Assembly (NCBI RefSeq): GCF_020283565.1
Contig: NC_060064.1
Location: 10,096,266-10,160,265, forward strand
Source of the DNA: Trifolium pratense
Taxonomy: Eukaryota > Streptophyta > Magnoliopsida > Fabales > Fabaceae
Direction: 5' to 3'
DNA: 64,000 nt
This document shows positions 1 through 10,687 of the stretch, piece by piece. The position numbers and the translations under genes are program-made. The number at the start of each line of letters is the position of its first letter. Position 1 is the stretch's first letter. The notes beneath the pieces are model-generated. The model was not told the DNA's origin. It saw nothing but the letters and a program-made list of their open reading frames with translations, and searched no databases.

Positions 1-2
1 TA

Positions 3-128
3 GCTGAGTTTGGTGAAAATGTCATGGATGAATTGTTCTCAAGGTATGCAAAGATGATTTCTGAACTCATTGAGATAGAGAATTTGGAGTTTACTAATAT
101 TGTATTGTTTGTGACCAAGAATTCTTGA
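3..128 (+). CDS. SABATH methyltransferase, last exon only (gene begins left of the window)
   Basis: Only the C-terminal end of a third SABATH-family S-adenosylmethionine-dependent methyltransferase is in the window. Frame 3 reads from AEFGENVMDELFSRY to IVLFVTKNS and stops with TGA at 126-128. It aligns residue for residue with the last ~41 residues of the two complete genes at 7174 and 12414 (VEFGENILDE..., ADFGENIMEE...). Same strand and same family as those genes, so it is the upstream member of a tandem array. The rest of its last exon, including the acceptor site, lies outside the window, so it cannot be judged intact or broken. Confidence 0.85.
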   Translation, partial: AEFGENVMDELFSRYAKMISELIEIENLEFTNIVLFVTKNS

Positions 129-335
129 AGATGGTAAGATGAATGTTGGACTTTATCCAGAATAAGATGGTAAAATAAGGTTGTCATAGTTTGATATTTG
201 TCGTTTTAATTTTTGTATGGTCTTATTATATGATTTTAGTTGTTTCTATTTTTAAAATAAACTTATTTTGTAGTATTTGGCTCCTCACTCCATCATTAAT
301 TAATATATGATATGACTTGCGTATATAAAAATATG
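129..335. other. 3' flank of the SABATH end fragment, no gene seen
   Basis: AT-rich DNA that probably holds the 3' UTR of the upstream SABATH gene (AATAAA-like strings near 253-262). No other coding or repeat signal was recognised. Confidence 0.4.
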
Positions 336-851
336 AGAAATTCTTGCATTGTGTGAGTCATCACCTAAACATTAATGGTTACACACAACCAATCAAATGA
401 TTACAAGTAATTAATAGAGTAGTAATTAAAATAAATCTCTACAAATTAAATAAGGAAAGAAAAAAAAGTCTACTTTATAAAAAAAAATTATAACCGGTCA
501 TATTTTTTTCATTCCAACTAATCTTTTTCTTTTTTAATTTGCTACAAACTAATTAAGCTCTCTTTTTTAATTTTTTATTTCTTTTTTTTTGTTTACAATG
601 ACATGAGAATCGAACCCAGTACCTATAACGTATTACTTAAATCCCTCACTATTACACCAAATCCAGTAGCTTTAATTTTTTATTTATTTGTTCCGATTAT
701 TTGTATACTAATTTTTCTCCGTGTTTTGGATTTAGGGACTATACAAACTATTATGGCCCTGTTTTGTAAAAATAAAATAGTGGGTAGTTAAACAAGCCAT
801 AAGTTATAAGTTCAAAATTTGACATTACAAAACATAGATATATGAATATGC
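336..851. mobile_element. Left part of a dispersed transposon, second copy at 60705
   Basis: This stretch matches 60705-61161 almost base for base: the GTGTGAGTC(A/G)TCACCTAA start, the run with ATTAATGGTTACACACAA, the tRNA-like block, and the ...CATAGATATATGAATATG end. The right-hand copy goes on to an inverted end at 61620-61690. Here the similarity stops at 851, exactly where FAR1-related coding sequence begins. It is therefore either a truncated element or the left part of an element carrying a gene fragment. No inverted end is visible between 2271 and 2900. Confidence 0.6.
590..680 (-). repeat. SINE-like, tRNA-derived sequence
   Basis: On the - strand this reads GGTACTGGGTTCGATTC, a good Pol III box B, with a box-A-like GGATTTGGTGTAATAGTGAG about 45 nt upstream. 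A near-identical block sits at 60897-60987 inside the second copy of the same repeat. There is no cloverleaf with acceptor stem, so it is not a functional tRNA gene. SINE identity is inferred. Confidence 0.45.
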
Positions 852-2270
852 TGTAAGGCATGTGAATCATTTATATCAAAGGAGTTCGCAATTTAATTTA
901 GATTTTGAAGCATGCATGGATCTACATGAAGAGGAGGTTGAATTTTTGAATGCATGGAATTCTTTACTTCTTGAGCATAATGTTTTGGAAGGTTCGTGGT
1001 TGCATACAATTTTTCAATTCAAGGAAAAATGGGCATGGGCTTATGTTCGGAAAACATTCACTGCAGGTATGAGATCTACTCAATTAAGTGAGAGCTTTAA
1101 TGCTGATTTAAAAAAGCATTTGAAGTCAGATTTAAATTTGGTACAATTTTTTACACACTTTAAAAGGGTTGTCAATGGTAAACATAACAATGAGTCAGAA
1201 GCCGAATATGACTCAAAACATAAGTTGCCCAAATTGAAAATGAAGGCTCGTATGCTCATTCATGCCGGAGATGTTTACACTCCAAGAATTTTCCAGGAAT
1301 TCCAAGAGGAATATGAACAATATCAAAATTGCTACATAAAGGATTTGCAAGGAGGTTTGTATGTTGTAACAAATTGTGATAATGCAAAGGAGAGGAAGGT
1401 AATTGGAAATCTTATGGAACAAAAAGTCTCTTGTGATTGTCGTAAATTTGAGACACATGGTATCTTATGTTGTCATGCTTTAAAAGTTTTAGATGTCATG
1501 AATATTAAGTCAATTCTTGAACACTACATGCATACTCAAGTGATGGACAAGAGATGCAAGATTGGGAAGGTATTGGAAAGGGAGGCATGTTGAATTAGAC
1601 ATAAAAGCTAATTTCATGATGCGATACAATGAGTTATGTCCTCAAATGATTAAATTGACCAACAAATCTTCAGAAACTCATGAAACTTACACATTTATGT
1701 CCAAAGTTTGTGAAGAGTCTAGGAAAATAATTGATGATATGTTAGCCAAAAAGCATGTGGATGGAGAGGTTCATGTATCCATATCAATTGGAAATGATCA
1801 AATTGATAATGTGGACACGGTTGGCATGGCAAGAGGCATAAAGGCACGAAATTGTTCACGGAAGGGTAAAAAACGATATTTATCTTGGGTTGAGAGATCA
1901 GCAAAAAAGACAAAGAGGTACTCATAATCACAAAAAAAGAAAAAGACACAATCGTTATCGGTAAGTTTTTTTTATTAATGTATTAAATTGTGTTTAACCA
2001 TATCATATGTTTATCTTTTCTTATTTTATACTATTATATATGCAGCAGCAAACTACAATCCAAGAGACGCAATCAAGCCAAGTAGACAATGAAACTCAAC
2101 ATCAAGCTACCGTCCAAGCAACGCAATCACACCAACTTAATAATAGAACTCAGCATCAACCTACAGTCCAAGAGACGCAGTCACACCAAGTTAACAATGG
2201 AACTCAGCGTGAAGCTACAACCCAAATGACACAATTTGACACATTGGAATTTCAGTATTTCTGTTAGATA
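851..2270 (+). pseudogene. FAR1-related (FRS, MULE-derived) gene, 3' half, frameshifted
   Basis: FAR1-RELATED SEQUENCE proteins are transcription factors domesticated from Mutator-like transposases. Translation from about 851 gives VNHLYQRSSQFNLDFEACM, then a region typical of the C-terminal side of the MULE domain (REKWA-like FKEKWAWAY, STQLSESFNADLK) and a SWIM zinc finger (SCDCRKFETHGILCCHAL: CxC...CxH). The N-terminal FAR1 DNA-binding domain and the first part of the transposase core are absent. The frame breaks near 1550-1590: the 862-1593 frame ends in REAC, and the expected continuation (GRYWKGRHVELDIKANF) runs in the next frame to a TAA at 1925-1927. A consensus donor (GTAAGT near 1960) and an acceptor (TGCAG, 2041-2045) then lead to a last exon of three imperfect ~20-residue repeats (QxTxQxTQSxQxNN), ending at about 2267. 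Called a pseudogene because of truncation and frameshift. Confidence 0.75.
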
Positions 2271-2866
2271 TATAATGTCTAAGTATTTTGATGTATTTGT
2301 TATGAGACATATTTTGTAATATGACTATTTATGGAGTAATTTTTTATGGTTTAATAATTTTTTGAATTATCAGGAATTTAGGATGAGATACTCTTCTATT
2401 TATAATATGAGCATCTTCACCACCAAGTTAACAATTTGAATTATCAAGTTACATCAGTTTGTACTAGCAGATGGTGATTTTCTAGTATAACATATGGTAA
2501 CAGTATGTATGTGTTTTAGATTGTCATTTTAGCACTTCTCTACATAAAAATAGTGAAAACCATGTTTTGTCCACATAACAGTGAGAAACACTCTGGGATA
2601 ACACTGCAATTTATCATGTATACTGTCTAGTTTGTTTACAGCATAAATTGAATCAATATCTTTTTTCTTTTCTTTTTCGAATGGCACAAATTGAATCTAT
2701 ATCATTTCAACAAATTTCAAAGAAAGCATTTAAAAGTCAAACACCTTATATAAACTGTTTTAATTCAAATGCAGTGAGAAAATTCCCCACTTCATAGTTA
2801 CAACAGATGTACTAATTTAAATGGATTGAAAAATTCTCTTTTTATATAATCAAAATCGGGAGAAGT
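2271..2866. other. Intergenic AT-rich DNA, no gene seen
   Basis: No coding frame, RNA gene or clear repeat was recognised between the FAR1-related remnant and the foldback element. Confidence 0.4.
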
Positions 2867-2867
2867 T

Positions 2868-3880
2868 ATTATACATAAGTGTAATCCTTATGCATGGTAC
2901 ATAAGTCAATAACATCCATTAGATTGAGCATCCAGATGTAATAATCCTAGCCAATTTCAACTCACACACTCACACCTAATCTCACACCCCCAAATTTCTC
3001 ACGTACCCCCCAAATTACTCGCGCACCCCCAAATTTCTCGTGCACCCCCCCCCCCAAATTTCTCATGCACCCCCCAATTTCTCGCGCACCCCCAAATTTC
3101 TAGCGCACCCCCCAAAATTTTTCACGCACCCCCCAGATGACTTGTGCGCCCAATTTTTTTTTAACCCCCCATATTTCAAGCCTAAACCATTTTGCTATGG
3201 GAATGGTTTCAAAAATATACACTCCAAAACCATTAAGTGCATAAGATGGTTTTGAAGTACAACCTATAATTAGAATCATAATTGTTTTTTTTTTGTACAA
3301 TTATAATCATTATTTAAAACCAGTTAAATGGTTTCAGATAGTTATACACTGAAACCATTTGTATTGTAAAATGGTTTTATGTGTGTTTTTATGGTTTTAA
3401 AAATTCTGGAAACCATTATGTTGGTTAAATGGTTTCAGATAGTTATACACTGAAACCATTTGTATTGTAAAATGGTTTTATGTGTGTTTATATGGTTTTA
3501 AAAATTCTGGAAACCATTATGTTGGTTAAATGGTTTCAAATCACAATTATTGTTTGTATTCTAATTATAGGGTTGTACTCTAAAACCATCTTATACACTT
3601 AATGGTTTTGGAGTGCATATCTCTGAAACCATTCCCACAACAAAATGGTTTAGGCTAGAAATGTGGAGGGGACAAAAAAAATAAAATTGGGGGGCAAAAG
3701 TCATATTGGGGGTGTGCGAGAAATTTGGGGGTGCATGAGAAATTTGGGGGTGCACAAGTAATTTGGGGGTGCATGAGAAATTTGGGGTGTGCTAGTAATT
3801 TGGGGGGTGCACAAGTAATTTGGGGGGTGCACTAAGTAACTTATGCATGGTGCATAAGGATAGCTTATGTATAATAACCA
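2868..3880. mobile_element. Foldback (long inverted repeat) element with C-rich/G-rich arms
   Basis: The ends are inverted copies: TTATTATACATAAG...CCTTATGCATGGTACATAAGT on the left and the reverse complement of that motif at 3836-3880. The left arm (2985-3160) has tandem units of the type CRCACCCCCAAATTTCTCG. The right arm (3705-3835) has the complementary TTTGGGGGTGCACAAGTAA units. The inner arms pair as well (CATTAAGTGCATAAGATGG against CCATCTTATACACTTAATGG). The centre has a direct tandem duplication of about 103 bp (3328-3430 and 3431-3533), each with the hairpin AAATGGTTTCAG...CTGAAACCATTT. No coding capacity. The transcript would be a ~1-kb hairpin. Confidence 0.75.
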
Positions 3881-4572
3881 AATCTATTAAAATTCATCTT
3901 TGTTTCAACTCAAATGCAGTAAAAACTGCCAGAGTCGTGATGGTGAGATGGTGTGTGGAGAAGAATGGAGGAAGGATGCCGCTGTTGTGACGACGGCGAG
4001 CGGCGGCGAGGGGGAAGATGAAACAATGATTGTACAGAGAAAGAAGAAGAAGCAGCGCGTGTGTCAGAGGAAAACCGCCGCCTTATGACGCTGGGTTGCT
4101 TTGCAGCAGCTTCGACATGGTTGGGTTCTGCAATTGCGGCAAAACAGGCCGGCGAAACGGCGAATGCGAAATGACAAGATGTTGAGGTGGCTTGTGTGCT
4201 TGGTGGTCGATTGAGAAAAGGAGAGAAAAACCGCCGCCCTATGACGGCCGGAAGTGGGGGCAGTGACGGTGGCTGAGGTTGACAAAGTGAAGAAGGAAGA
4301 AGATGGAAAGACAACACAAAGATCACGCGCGTGTATTCAGTTTGTTTTGTGTTGTTTTTAATTTTTAATTATTTAATTAAAGTCATTAAATTCTAACCAT
4401 CAGATTCAATTTTGCCACATGTCGTCAATCAATTAAAGGAAAAGGAAGAAAAGGAGCCATAGGAAAAGGAGCCAAGCTGCACTCCCACTCTCTACCTCCA
4501 TAAATCTTCTCAACTCGTGATTAATTTTCCCTTACCTCTAAGTTGTGCAGAAAATTGATGGAATGACTTAAG
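3881..4572. other. GC-rich stretch of uncertain origin
   Basis: Positions 3920-4325 are much richer in G+C than the surroundings and contain two related blocks, AAAACCGCCGCCTTATGACG (4072) and AAAACCGCCGCCCTATGACG (4229). Open frames exist on both strands but are low in complexity (Pro/Ser/Arg/His) and show no family signature. With the gypsy LTR piece at 6086 it may be internal DNA of an old - strand retroelement, split by the foldback element at 4573. That is inference. Confidence 0.3.
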
Positions 4573-6083
4573 AGTGTGTTTGGATGAGGGATTCTAGAAA
4601 TTCAAGAGATTTTAAATACTAAGCAATTCAATTGAATTCCCTTGATTTTCAAATTCCAGTGTTTGGATAAAGTGTTGAAATTCCATCAATTGTAAAATTC
4701 TTTGTTTGGGTAATGTAATTGAATTTCCTTCATTTAATTTTATTTATTTATTTTAATAAAATCGACCCTAAACCCAAAAATTGGCCGAAAACCCGAAAAA
4801 ATCGGTCAAAAACCATAAATTGGCTGAAAACCTAAAATCGACTATAAACCATAAAATCGGCCGAAAAACCTAAAATCGGCTGAAAACCATAAAATCGGCC
4901 GATAATCCGAAAAAATTGGCCGAAAAACCTAAAATCGGACAAAAACCCTAAAATCGACAGTAAACACAAAATCGGCTGAAAAACCTAATATCGACCAAAA
5001 GCCCTAAAATTGGCCGAAAAACTCTAAAATCGGCTGAAAACTCAAAAAATTAATCGAAAACCCAAAAATCGACCGTAAACCCAAAAAATCGACCGAAAAA
5101 CCTAAAATCGGCGAAAAATCCAAAAATCGATTAAAACCCCAATATCGGCTGAAAAATGGGTTTATAGTCGATTTTAGGTTTTTCGGCCGATTTTGGGGTT
5201 TATAGCCGATTTCAGGATTTTTGGTCGATTTTAGGTTTTCCGCCGAGTTTTTTGGGTTTAGGGACGATTTTAGATTCTTCGGCCGATTTTTTTGATGTTG
5301 GCCGATTTTTGGTTTTTCGGCCGATTTTTTGGGTTTTCGGCCGATTTTAGGATTTATAGTCGATTTTAGGTTTTTTTGCCGATTTTTCGGGTTTCCGGCC
5401 GATTTTAGGGTTTATAGTCGATTTTTTGGATTTTGGCCAATTTTAGGTTTTCGGCCGATTTTTTGGGTTTTCGGCCGATTTTAGGGTTTATAGTTGATTT
5501 TTTGAATTTGGCCGATTTTAGGTTTTTTTGCCGATTTTAGGGTTTATAGTCGATTTTTTTTTTATTCTGGCCGATTTTAGGTTTTCGGCCGATTTTTTGG
5601 GTTTTCGGTCGATTTTTGGGTTTTCGGCCGATTTTTTGGATTTTCAGCCGATTATAGGGTTTATAGACGATTTTTGAAATTTTGTCCGATTTTAGGTTTT
5701 TCTGCCGATTTTTTGAGTTTTCGGCCGATTTTAGTGTTTATAGTCGATTTTTGGGCTTTTGGCCGATTATAGGTTTTTTCTGCCGATTTTTTGGATTTTC
5801 GGCCGATTTAGGGTTTATCGTAGATTTTATGTTTTTCGGCTAATTTTAGGTTTTACGATCAATTAATAATTTTTAAAAGTTTATGGATAAGAAGGAATTT
5901 CAAATTCTTTGGTTTTAGGTGTCATTTTGAAATTCTCTAAATTAAACTTGAACAAAATACTTCATAAATTTTCATCATTTTGAAAATTCTTCAAATTTTC
6001 ATCCAAACAATGGAATTAATCTCAAATCATTTGAATTCCCTCAAAACATTACTTTACCTCAAAAAATTCCCTCATCCAAATCC
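4573..6083. mobile_element. Foldback element with an inverted minisatellite core
   Basis: The ends are inverted: GTGTTTGGATGAGGGATTCTAG on the left (4574) and CCCTCATCCAAATCC on the right (6069-6083), followed inward by AATTCAAG/AAATTC-rich arms. The core consists of degenerate ~20-bp units. From about 4780 to 5155 they read as AAAATCGGCCGAAAAACCT. From about 5158 to 5860 they read as the reverse complement, GGTTTTTCGGCCGATTTTAG. The turn-over point is near 5155-5160. About 19 units lie in the first arm and about 30 in the second. No coding frame. It appears to split a gypsy LTR (see 6086-6395). Confidence 0.75.
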
Positions 6084-6085
6084 TT

Positions 6086-6395
6086 CTATTTTCCTCTTAG
6101 CTCTCTACTCTTTCTCTTCTCTTCAAACCCTTTTTCTAGCTCTTGCTCTTGCTTCTTTTCAATCCTCCAAAAATAACCATTTCACTCACTTAGGTTTTTC
6201 ACTTACATGACCAATTCCCTTTTAAACTGGGCTCACTAACCACACTCTCTCACTAATAGGCCAACACCTCCTACACACTTAGCCTAATTAATGAAATCCT
6301 AATTAACAAATACAATTAAACACGCGAGCAAGCCACTTAATTAAATAAAATGAAATAATACTAAAATAACACTAACAAAAAATCGGAGTGTTACA
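6086..6395 (-). mobile_element. Fragment of a Ty3/gypsy (chromovirus-type) LTR
   Basis: On the - strand the sequence runs ...TTTTCGAGGACGAAAATTC, then TTTAAGTGGGAGACAGT, then TGTAACACTCCG. In plant Tekay/Del-type chromoviruses the end of pol, the polypurine tract and a TGTAACACYCC LTR start occur in this order, which is the basis for the call. The LTR then continues leftwards to the edge of the foldback element at 6083. The far part of the LTR, and the rest of the element, are missing or unrecognisable. Confidence 0.5.
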
Positions 6396-7173
6396 ACTGT
6401 CTCCCACTTAAAGAATTTTCGTCCTCGAAAATTACCTGAATGAAATAGCTCCGGATAAGACTCATTCATCCAGCTATCCAAAAATAAACATAAAAAATTC
6501 TACATACTACCATTGCTTGACAAAACTAGTCTATTTTAGTCAACACAATTTCGTCTACCATTAACAAGAGATTAAGGATGATCATCAATTCCTCAATTTG
6601 TCAATAGATTGCCGATAATTATGATACCATCTTTACCAAATTGCAATACCGCTTCCTTAGCACGAAACATTTGTTGCGCATCATTCCACTATAAGTGCAC
6701 CACCCCTTCAGCAAGTACAATCCAAGCCATTACACTCCAAAAGAAGTTGTCATCTCTGCCTACAAACTTCACTAATGTCCATGAGTTCTTAATTTTCATT
6801 GCACAAATGTTTGAAACTAAGTTTTATAGTCCTATAATATTTTTTTTTATGCATCAGCGACAAAATTGACATATTTTGTTACACTGGTTAGTGATCAAAA
6901 CACTTGTCCTATAACATTTTTTTACACAAGACACTTGTCAATAATTGGGTCACTCTGTTCCCATCACGCCCAACATGGCCAATACTATAATCCTATCATT
7001 CCTAAATCTAATCTCATCTACAATACTCCCAAAATTGGTTTTAATCTCTCTCTCTTTTATCTTTCAGAGTTCTAACCAGATCCAAAAACAATCCTTTTCA
7101 ACTTCAATATAGGTCAGACAACAATCCTTCAATATAGTTCAAATCATAGTTAATTACTTTTATCCTTCAATAT
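6396..7173. other. Gypsy polypurine tract remnant and upstream region of the SABATH gene
   Basis: Positions 6396-6470 hold the polypurine tract and the last pol codons of the - strand gypsy fragment. From 6480 to 7173 the sequence is AT-rich with no protein family signature. No convincing TATA box was found for the gene starting at 7174. A short string TTTTCATTGCACAAATGT occurs twice (near 6795 and 7518). Confidence 0.35.
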
Positions 7174-8225
7174 ATGACAATAGAACGAATCCTTCGAATG
7201 AAAGGTGGTGTGGGAGAAACAAGCTATGCAAATAACTCCTTATTACAGGTATTATCTTCATTTTCTATTTTAACTTTATTGTATTTATCCTGTGCCAATT
7301 TCGGTGGGCTAAGTCTATTCAAAAAAAAAAAAAACTTTGGCTTTAAATTGGGCCTCCACAAGTGGGCGGTGGGATTGACTCCCTTGAATTAGTCGGTCCT
7401 AAAGCCGAATACCAATTTTCTTTTAAAAAAAATTATTGTATTTATCCTCACCATTACCACTCCCTAAAGACCAAGAGAGTTGCATATGTTATAGATTTTC
7501 ATCGATACATGCATTCTTATATTTTCATTGCACAAATGTGTGAAACTGCACTTTGCCTGTAGCTTTGCAATCTTTGATCTAAGTTTATTGAATAATTGAT
7601 GTATCTAGTTTATTTATAGTTTATAGATCAATTTGTAAGCCTTGTGCTTCAGTTCTTGTTTTTAATAATTTTACCTTAAACTATTTTCATTTTTTTCGTC
7701 ATGCCTTAATATTCATGATAACGATCTATCTAAATTTAATGCAGAGAAAAGTAATAATGAAAGTGAAGACCATAATGGAAGAGAATTTGAAACTTTTTAT
7801 GTCCAACATAACTTCTGATGATTGTTGGAAAATAGTCGATTTAGGTTGCTCTTCAGGACCAAATACACTTATAGCCATCTATAATATCCTGAACATCATC
7901 TATAAAATTTGTTTGAAGTTAAATCACGGGACACCTATGTTTCAAATTTATGTCAATGATTTGTTTGAAAATGATTTCAATACCATTTTCAAGTTACTCC
8001 CTGATTTCTACCAAATTATACAACAAGAACGAGGACACAATGTTGGAGCATGTTTCATAAATGCAACACCAGGAAATTTTTATGGACGACTCTTTCCCAA
8101 TAATTATATTAACATTTTTCATTCCTCTTATTGTCTCCATTGGCTATCACAGGTAAGTACCACTAAATCAAGTTTAGTTCTTTAATTTCAGCATGCTTTA
8201 CCACTTCCATTTTTATCTATAATTG

Positions 8226-8264
<39 letters not shown>

Positions 8265-10687
8265 ATATCTAATTTTCACTCGATACCTTAAGATATTGAA
8301 TACACGATTCATTTTATTTATATGTTGTTTGACATGCATTTTTCTATCTGGAATAATGCTAGCAACACACTCTTTAACAAACACACTCCAACACACTCTC
8401 TTTTATTGATTGAAATTCACATGGGTCCCATAAAAAAATGTGGACCCATATAACTTTTATGGGACCCATATAAATTTTAACCAATAGAAGATAGTGTGTT
8501 AGAGTGTGTTTGTTAAAGAGTGTGTTGCTAGCACTCCTCTTTCTATCTGATGTGAGATTTCTTACTAACATTGACACTCCAACAATTTTCTTCAAGTGTG
8601 AATCACTCACCATTCATAAAAATCGTCGACTCATATAACACTATTGGGTCAATAAAAGCCTAAAATAACACTGAAAAATACAAACATGGATTTGGAACCT
8701 TTCCAATTTTCCCTCATGTTTGTTATGTCAAAATGGTAATCCACACTTTCTATTGATCATGCTCATGAGCTTATATAAGCCAAGCACCACATATAAGCCA
8801 ATGAGCCAAAGTACAACATTTGTATTGAGCTTAAACACATGAGGCCCAATACCTAACAATGTTTTCCCTCCTTTTGTTTAATCAAATGGTTGGTGTTGGT
8901 TGATTCTCTCTCTTCCTTCATATATCAACTATCGGATTAAGCAAAATGAGAGAAAAAGGAGGAAAAATTGGAGATGATCAAAATCCATACAAACACCACT
9001 CCAAAGTCAGTTTCAACTGCATTTCATACTCCAAACTTCTCAAGTTCTCCTTGAACGCGTGTTAGACACCGCTTAACGATGTCCAATACAAATACAAAAT
9101 ATTATTTGTGTTGGACACTCATTAAGAGGAATTCTAACATAGGCACAAACCTAAATAAAAAATATTTGGGCACACACAATTGAAAAAATTTAAATATAAA
9201 ATAATTTAATCACATCATTTCATTATCTTTTCTATTAATTTTTTAAAATTTGTGTGTGCGCGTGCCTAAAAATATAATATTTAGGCTTATGCGTAAGAAG
9301 AATACCTTCACCCATAAGACATGTCTTAGACACATGTCCTTAAGATCAAAGAAATTTTTCCAGTAAGCTGCCTTACATATGAAATTTCCTTTACATATTT
9401 TAATTTATTTCTTTAATTTTATTTCAAAAAAAATAATTTGTTTCTTTAATTTAACTTTTCTCCTTTTAATTTGTTCTTTAATTTGACGGTATTAGGCACC
9501 GAAAGATTCAACCACGGAAGCAGAGCCACTGAACAAAGGAAATATTTGTGTAACAAAAACAAGTCCTCCATCAGTATATAATGCATATTTTGAGCAATTT
9601 CAAATAGATTTCAAACATTTTTTAAAGTCACGCTTTAAGGAACTAGCATCGGGTGGCTTGATGGTATTAACTTTCCTTAGCAGGGAAACAAAGTATGAAA
9701 TCACTTCTTGCGAGGTACTTAGCACGGTTCTTAATGAGATGGTACAAGAGGTAAGTAAGGTTTATATGAACTTATGAAAATAATAATCTTATTAATGGCA
9801 TTGTGATATTTTCTATAAGTGAAATGCTTACCTGTGTTCGGGGACACTTGTTAAGATGTCACTCCCTAGCTTGTCATGTGGCTGAAGTGAAAATACTCCT
9901 CTTGTTAAGCATATTAATAAATACATTTTACTTTGGACTTTATGATTTCAATACCTTAAAAATGTAAAAAGATTTTTTTGTGTTTGATTTTTTTTTTAGT
10001 ATGTTTAATTAGTACTCCAAAGGCACACGTTAGCATAACTTTTTATTTTATAAAAAATTATCAAATTTTATTTTTAGTCCTTGTATTCATTATTTATCCC
10101 ATATACAGCCGTGTTTTTAAAACTTATAAAGTGACTAAAAGTATTTTGTTTTTTGTCAACAAAAAAAAAAAGTATTTTGTTTTTGTAGTTTTGCAATGAG
10201 CAAAAAATTGATACATGGACTAAAAATGAAATTTGAGATATTTATATGAATTAAAATAAAATACTTAACGTTTTCTTTAACATGTGATTTGTCTTTTATA
10301 AGATTCCTTTTTTATTTGTAGGGTTTGGTTGAAGAGACAAAGTTGGACTTGTTTAATTTGCCTATATATTATCCTACAATAAAAGAAGTTAGACAAGTGA
10401 TTAAGGAAGAAGGGTCTTTTACCCTTCAAACATTGAAGACTTTTAAGATAGGATGGGATGCAAACCTTCAAGAAGATAGAGTTGATTTTGTTGTTGATAA
10501 CAATATGAGAGGAAAGTTCATAGCCAAATATCATAGAGCTATTTTTGAACCTCTTTTAGTTGTAGAGTTTGGTGAAAATATATTGGATGAAATCTTCTCA
10601 AGGTTTGCAAAGTTGGTTGCACAACTTATGGAGTTAGAGAGACTAGAATATACTAATATTGTATTGTTCATGACCAAGGATCTTTAA
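7174..10687 (+). CDS. SABATH carboxyl/N-methyltransferase, complete, four exons
   Basis: SABATH enzymes transfer a methyl group from S-adenosylmethionine to carboxyl groups of small acids (salicylate, jasmonate, benzoate and others) or to ring nitrogens, and are usually cytosolic. Exons: 7174-7248, 7745-8152, 9496-9750, 10322-10687; all introns GT-AG and phase 0; product 367 residues, normal for the family. Visible motifs: GGVGETSYANNSLLQ at the N-terminus, where the Gln at residue 25 matches the carboxylate-binding Gln of Clarkia salicylate methyltransferase; the SAM-binding VDLGCSSGPNT; LNDL-like VNDLFENDFN; PGNFYGRLFP; and HSSYCLHWLSQ, keeping the substrate-binding Trp but with His where salicylate methyltransferase has Met. 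The Trp of the WxLLAMALN block is replaced (SCEVLSTVLNEMV), so salicylate is not a safe guess; substrate unknown. No frameshift or stop, so probably functional. Intron 2 (8153-9495) holds a MULE-type MITE and a second MITE-like repeat. Confidence 0.9.
8351..8539. mobile_element. MULE-type MITE in intron 2
   Basis: A 189-bp palindromic element with terminal inverted repeats of about 55 bp (GCTAGCAACACACTCTTTAA...). It is flanked by a perfect 10-bp direct repeat TTTCTATCTG (8341-8350 and 8540-8549). A 9-10 bp duplication fits Mutator-like transposition. No coding capacity. Confidence 0.85.
9130..9300. mobile_element. MITE-like inverted repeat in intron 2
   Basis: The ends are inverted: ATAGGCACAAACCTAAATAAA...GGGCACACACAA on the left and TTTGTGTGTGCGCGTGCCTAAA...TTTAGGCTTATGCG on the right. 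The AT-rich core (AATTTAATCACATCA) is shared with 50480-50650 and 62990-63165, so this is one family with three copies in the window. Target duplication not resolved. Confidence 0.55.

Noticed and set aside
590..680. Possible tRNA gene (GGGTTCGATTC box B)
   Set aside because: No acceptor stem or anticodon arm; present in two copies of a transposon, so treated as SINE-like.
3000..3835. Regularly repeated C-rich units that could suggest a CRISPR-like or telomere-like array
   Set aside because: Units vary in length and sequence, there are no unique spacers, and the region is one arm of a foldback element in plant DNA.
3910..4326. 138-codon - strand frame rich in Pro, Ser and Arg, and an overlapping + strand frame
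   Set aside because: Open because of local high G+C; low complexity, no domain, overlapping frames on both strands. Kept only as a GC-rich stretch.
4780..5860. Telomere-like AAACCCTAAA strings in the minisatellite
   Set aside because: They occur only as part of the AAAATCGGCCGAAAAACCY units and do not form a TTTAGGG array.
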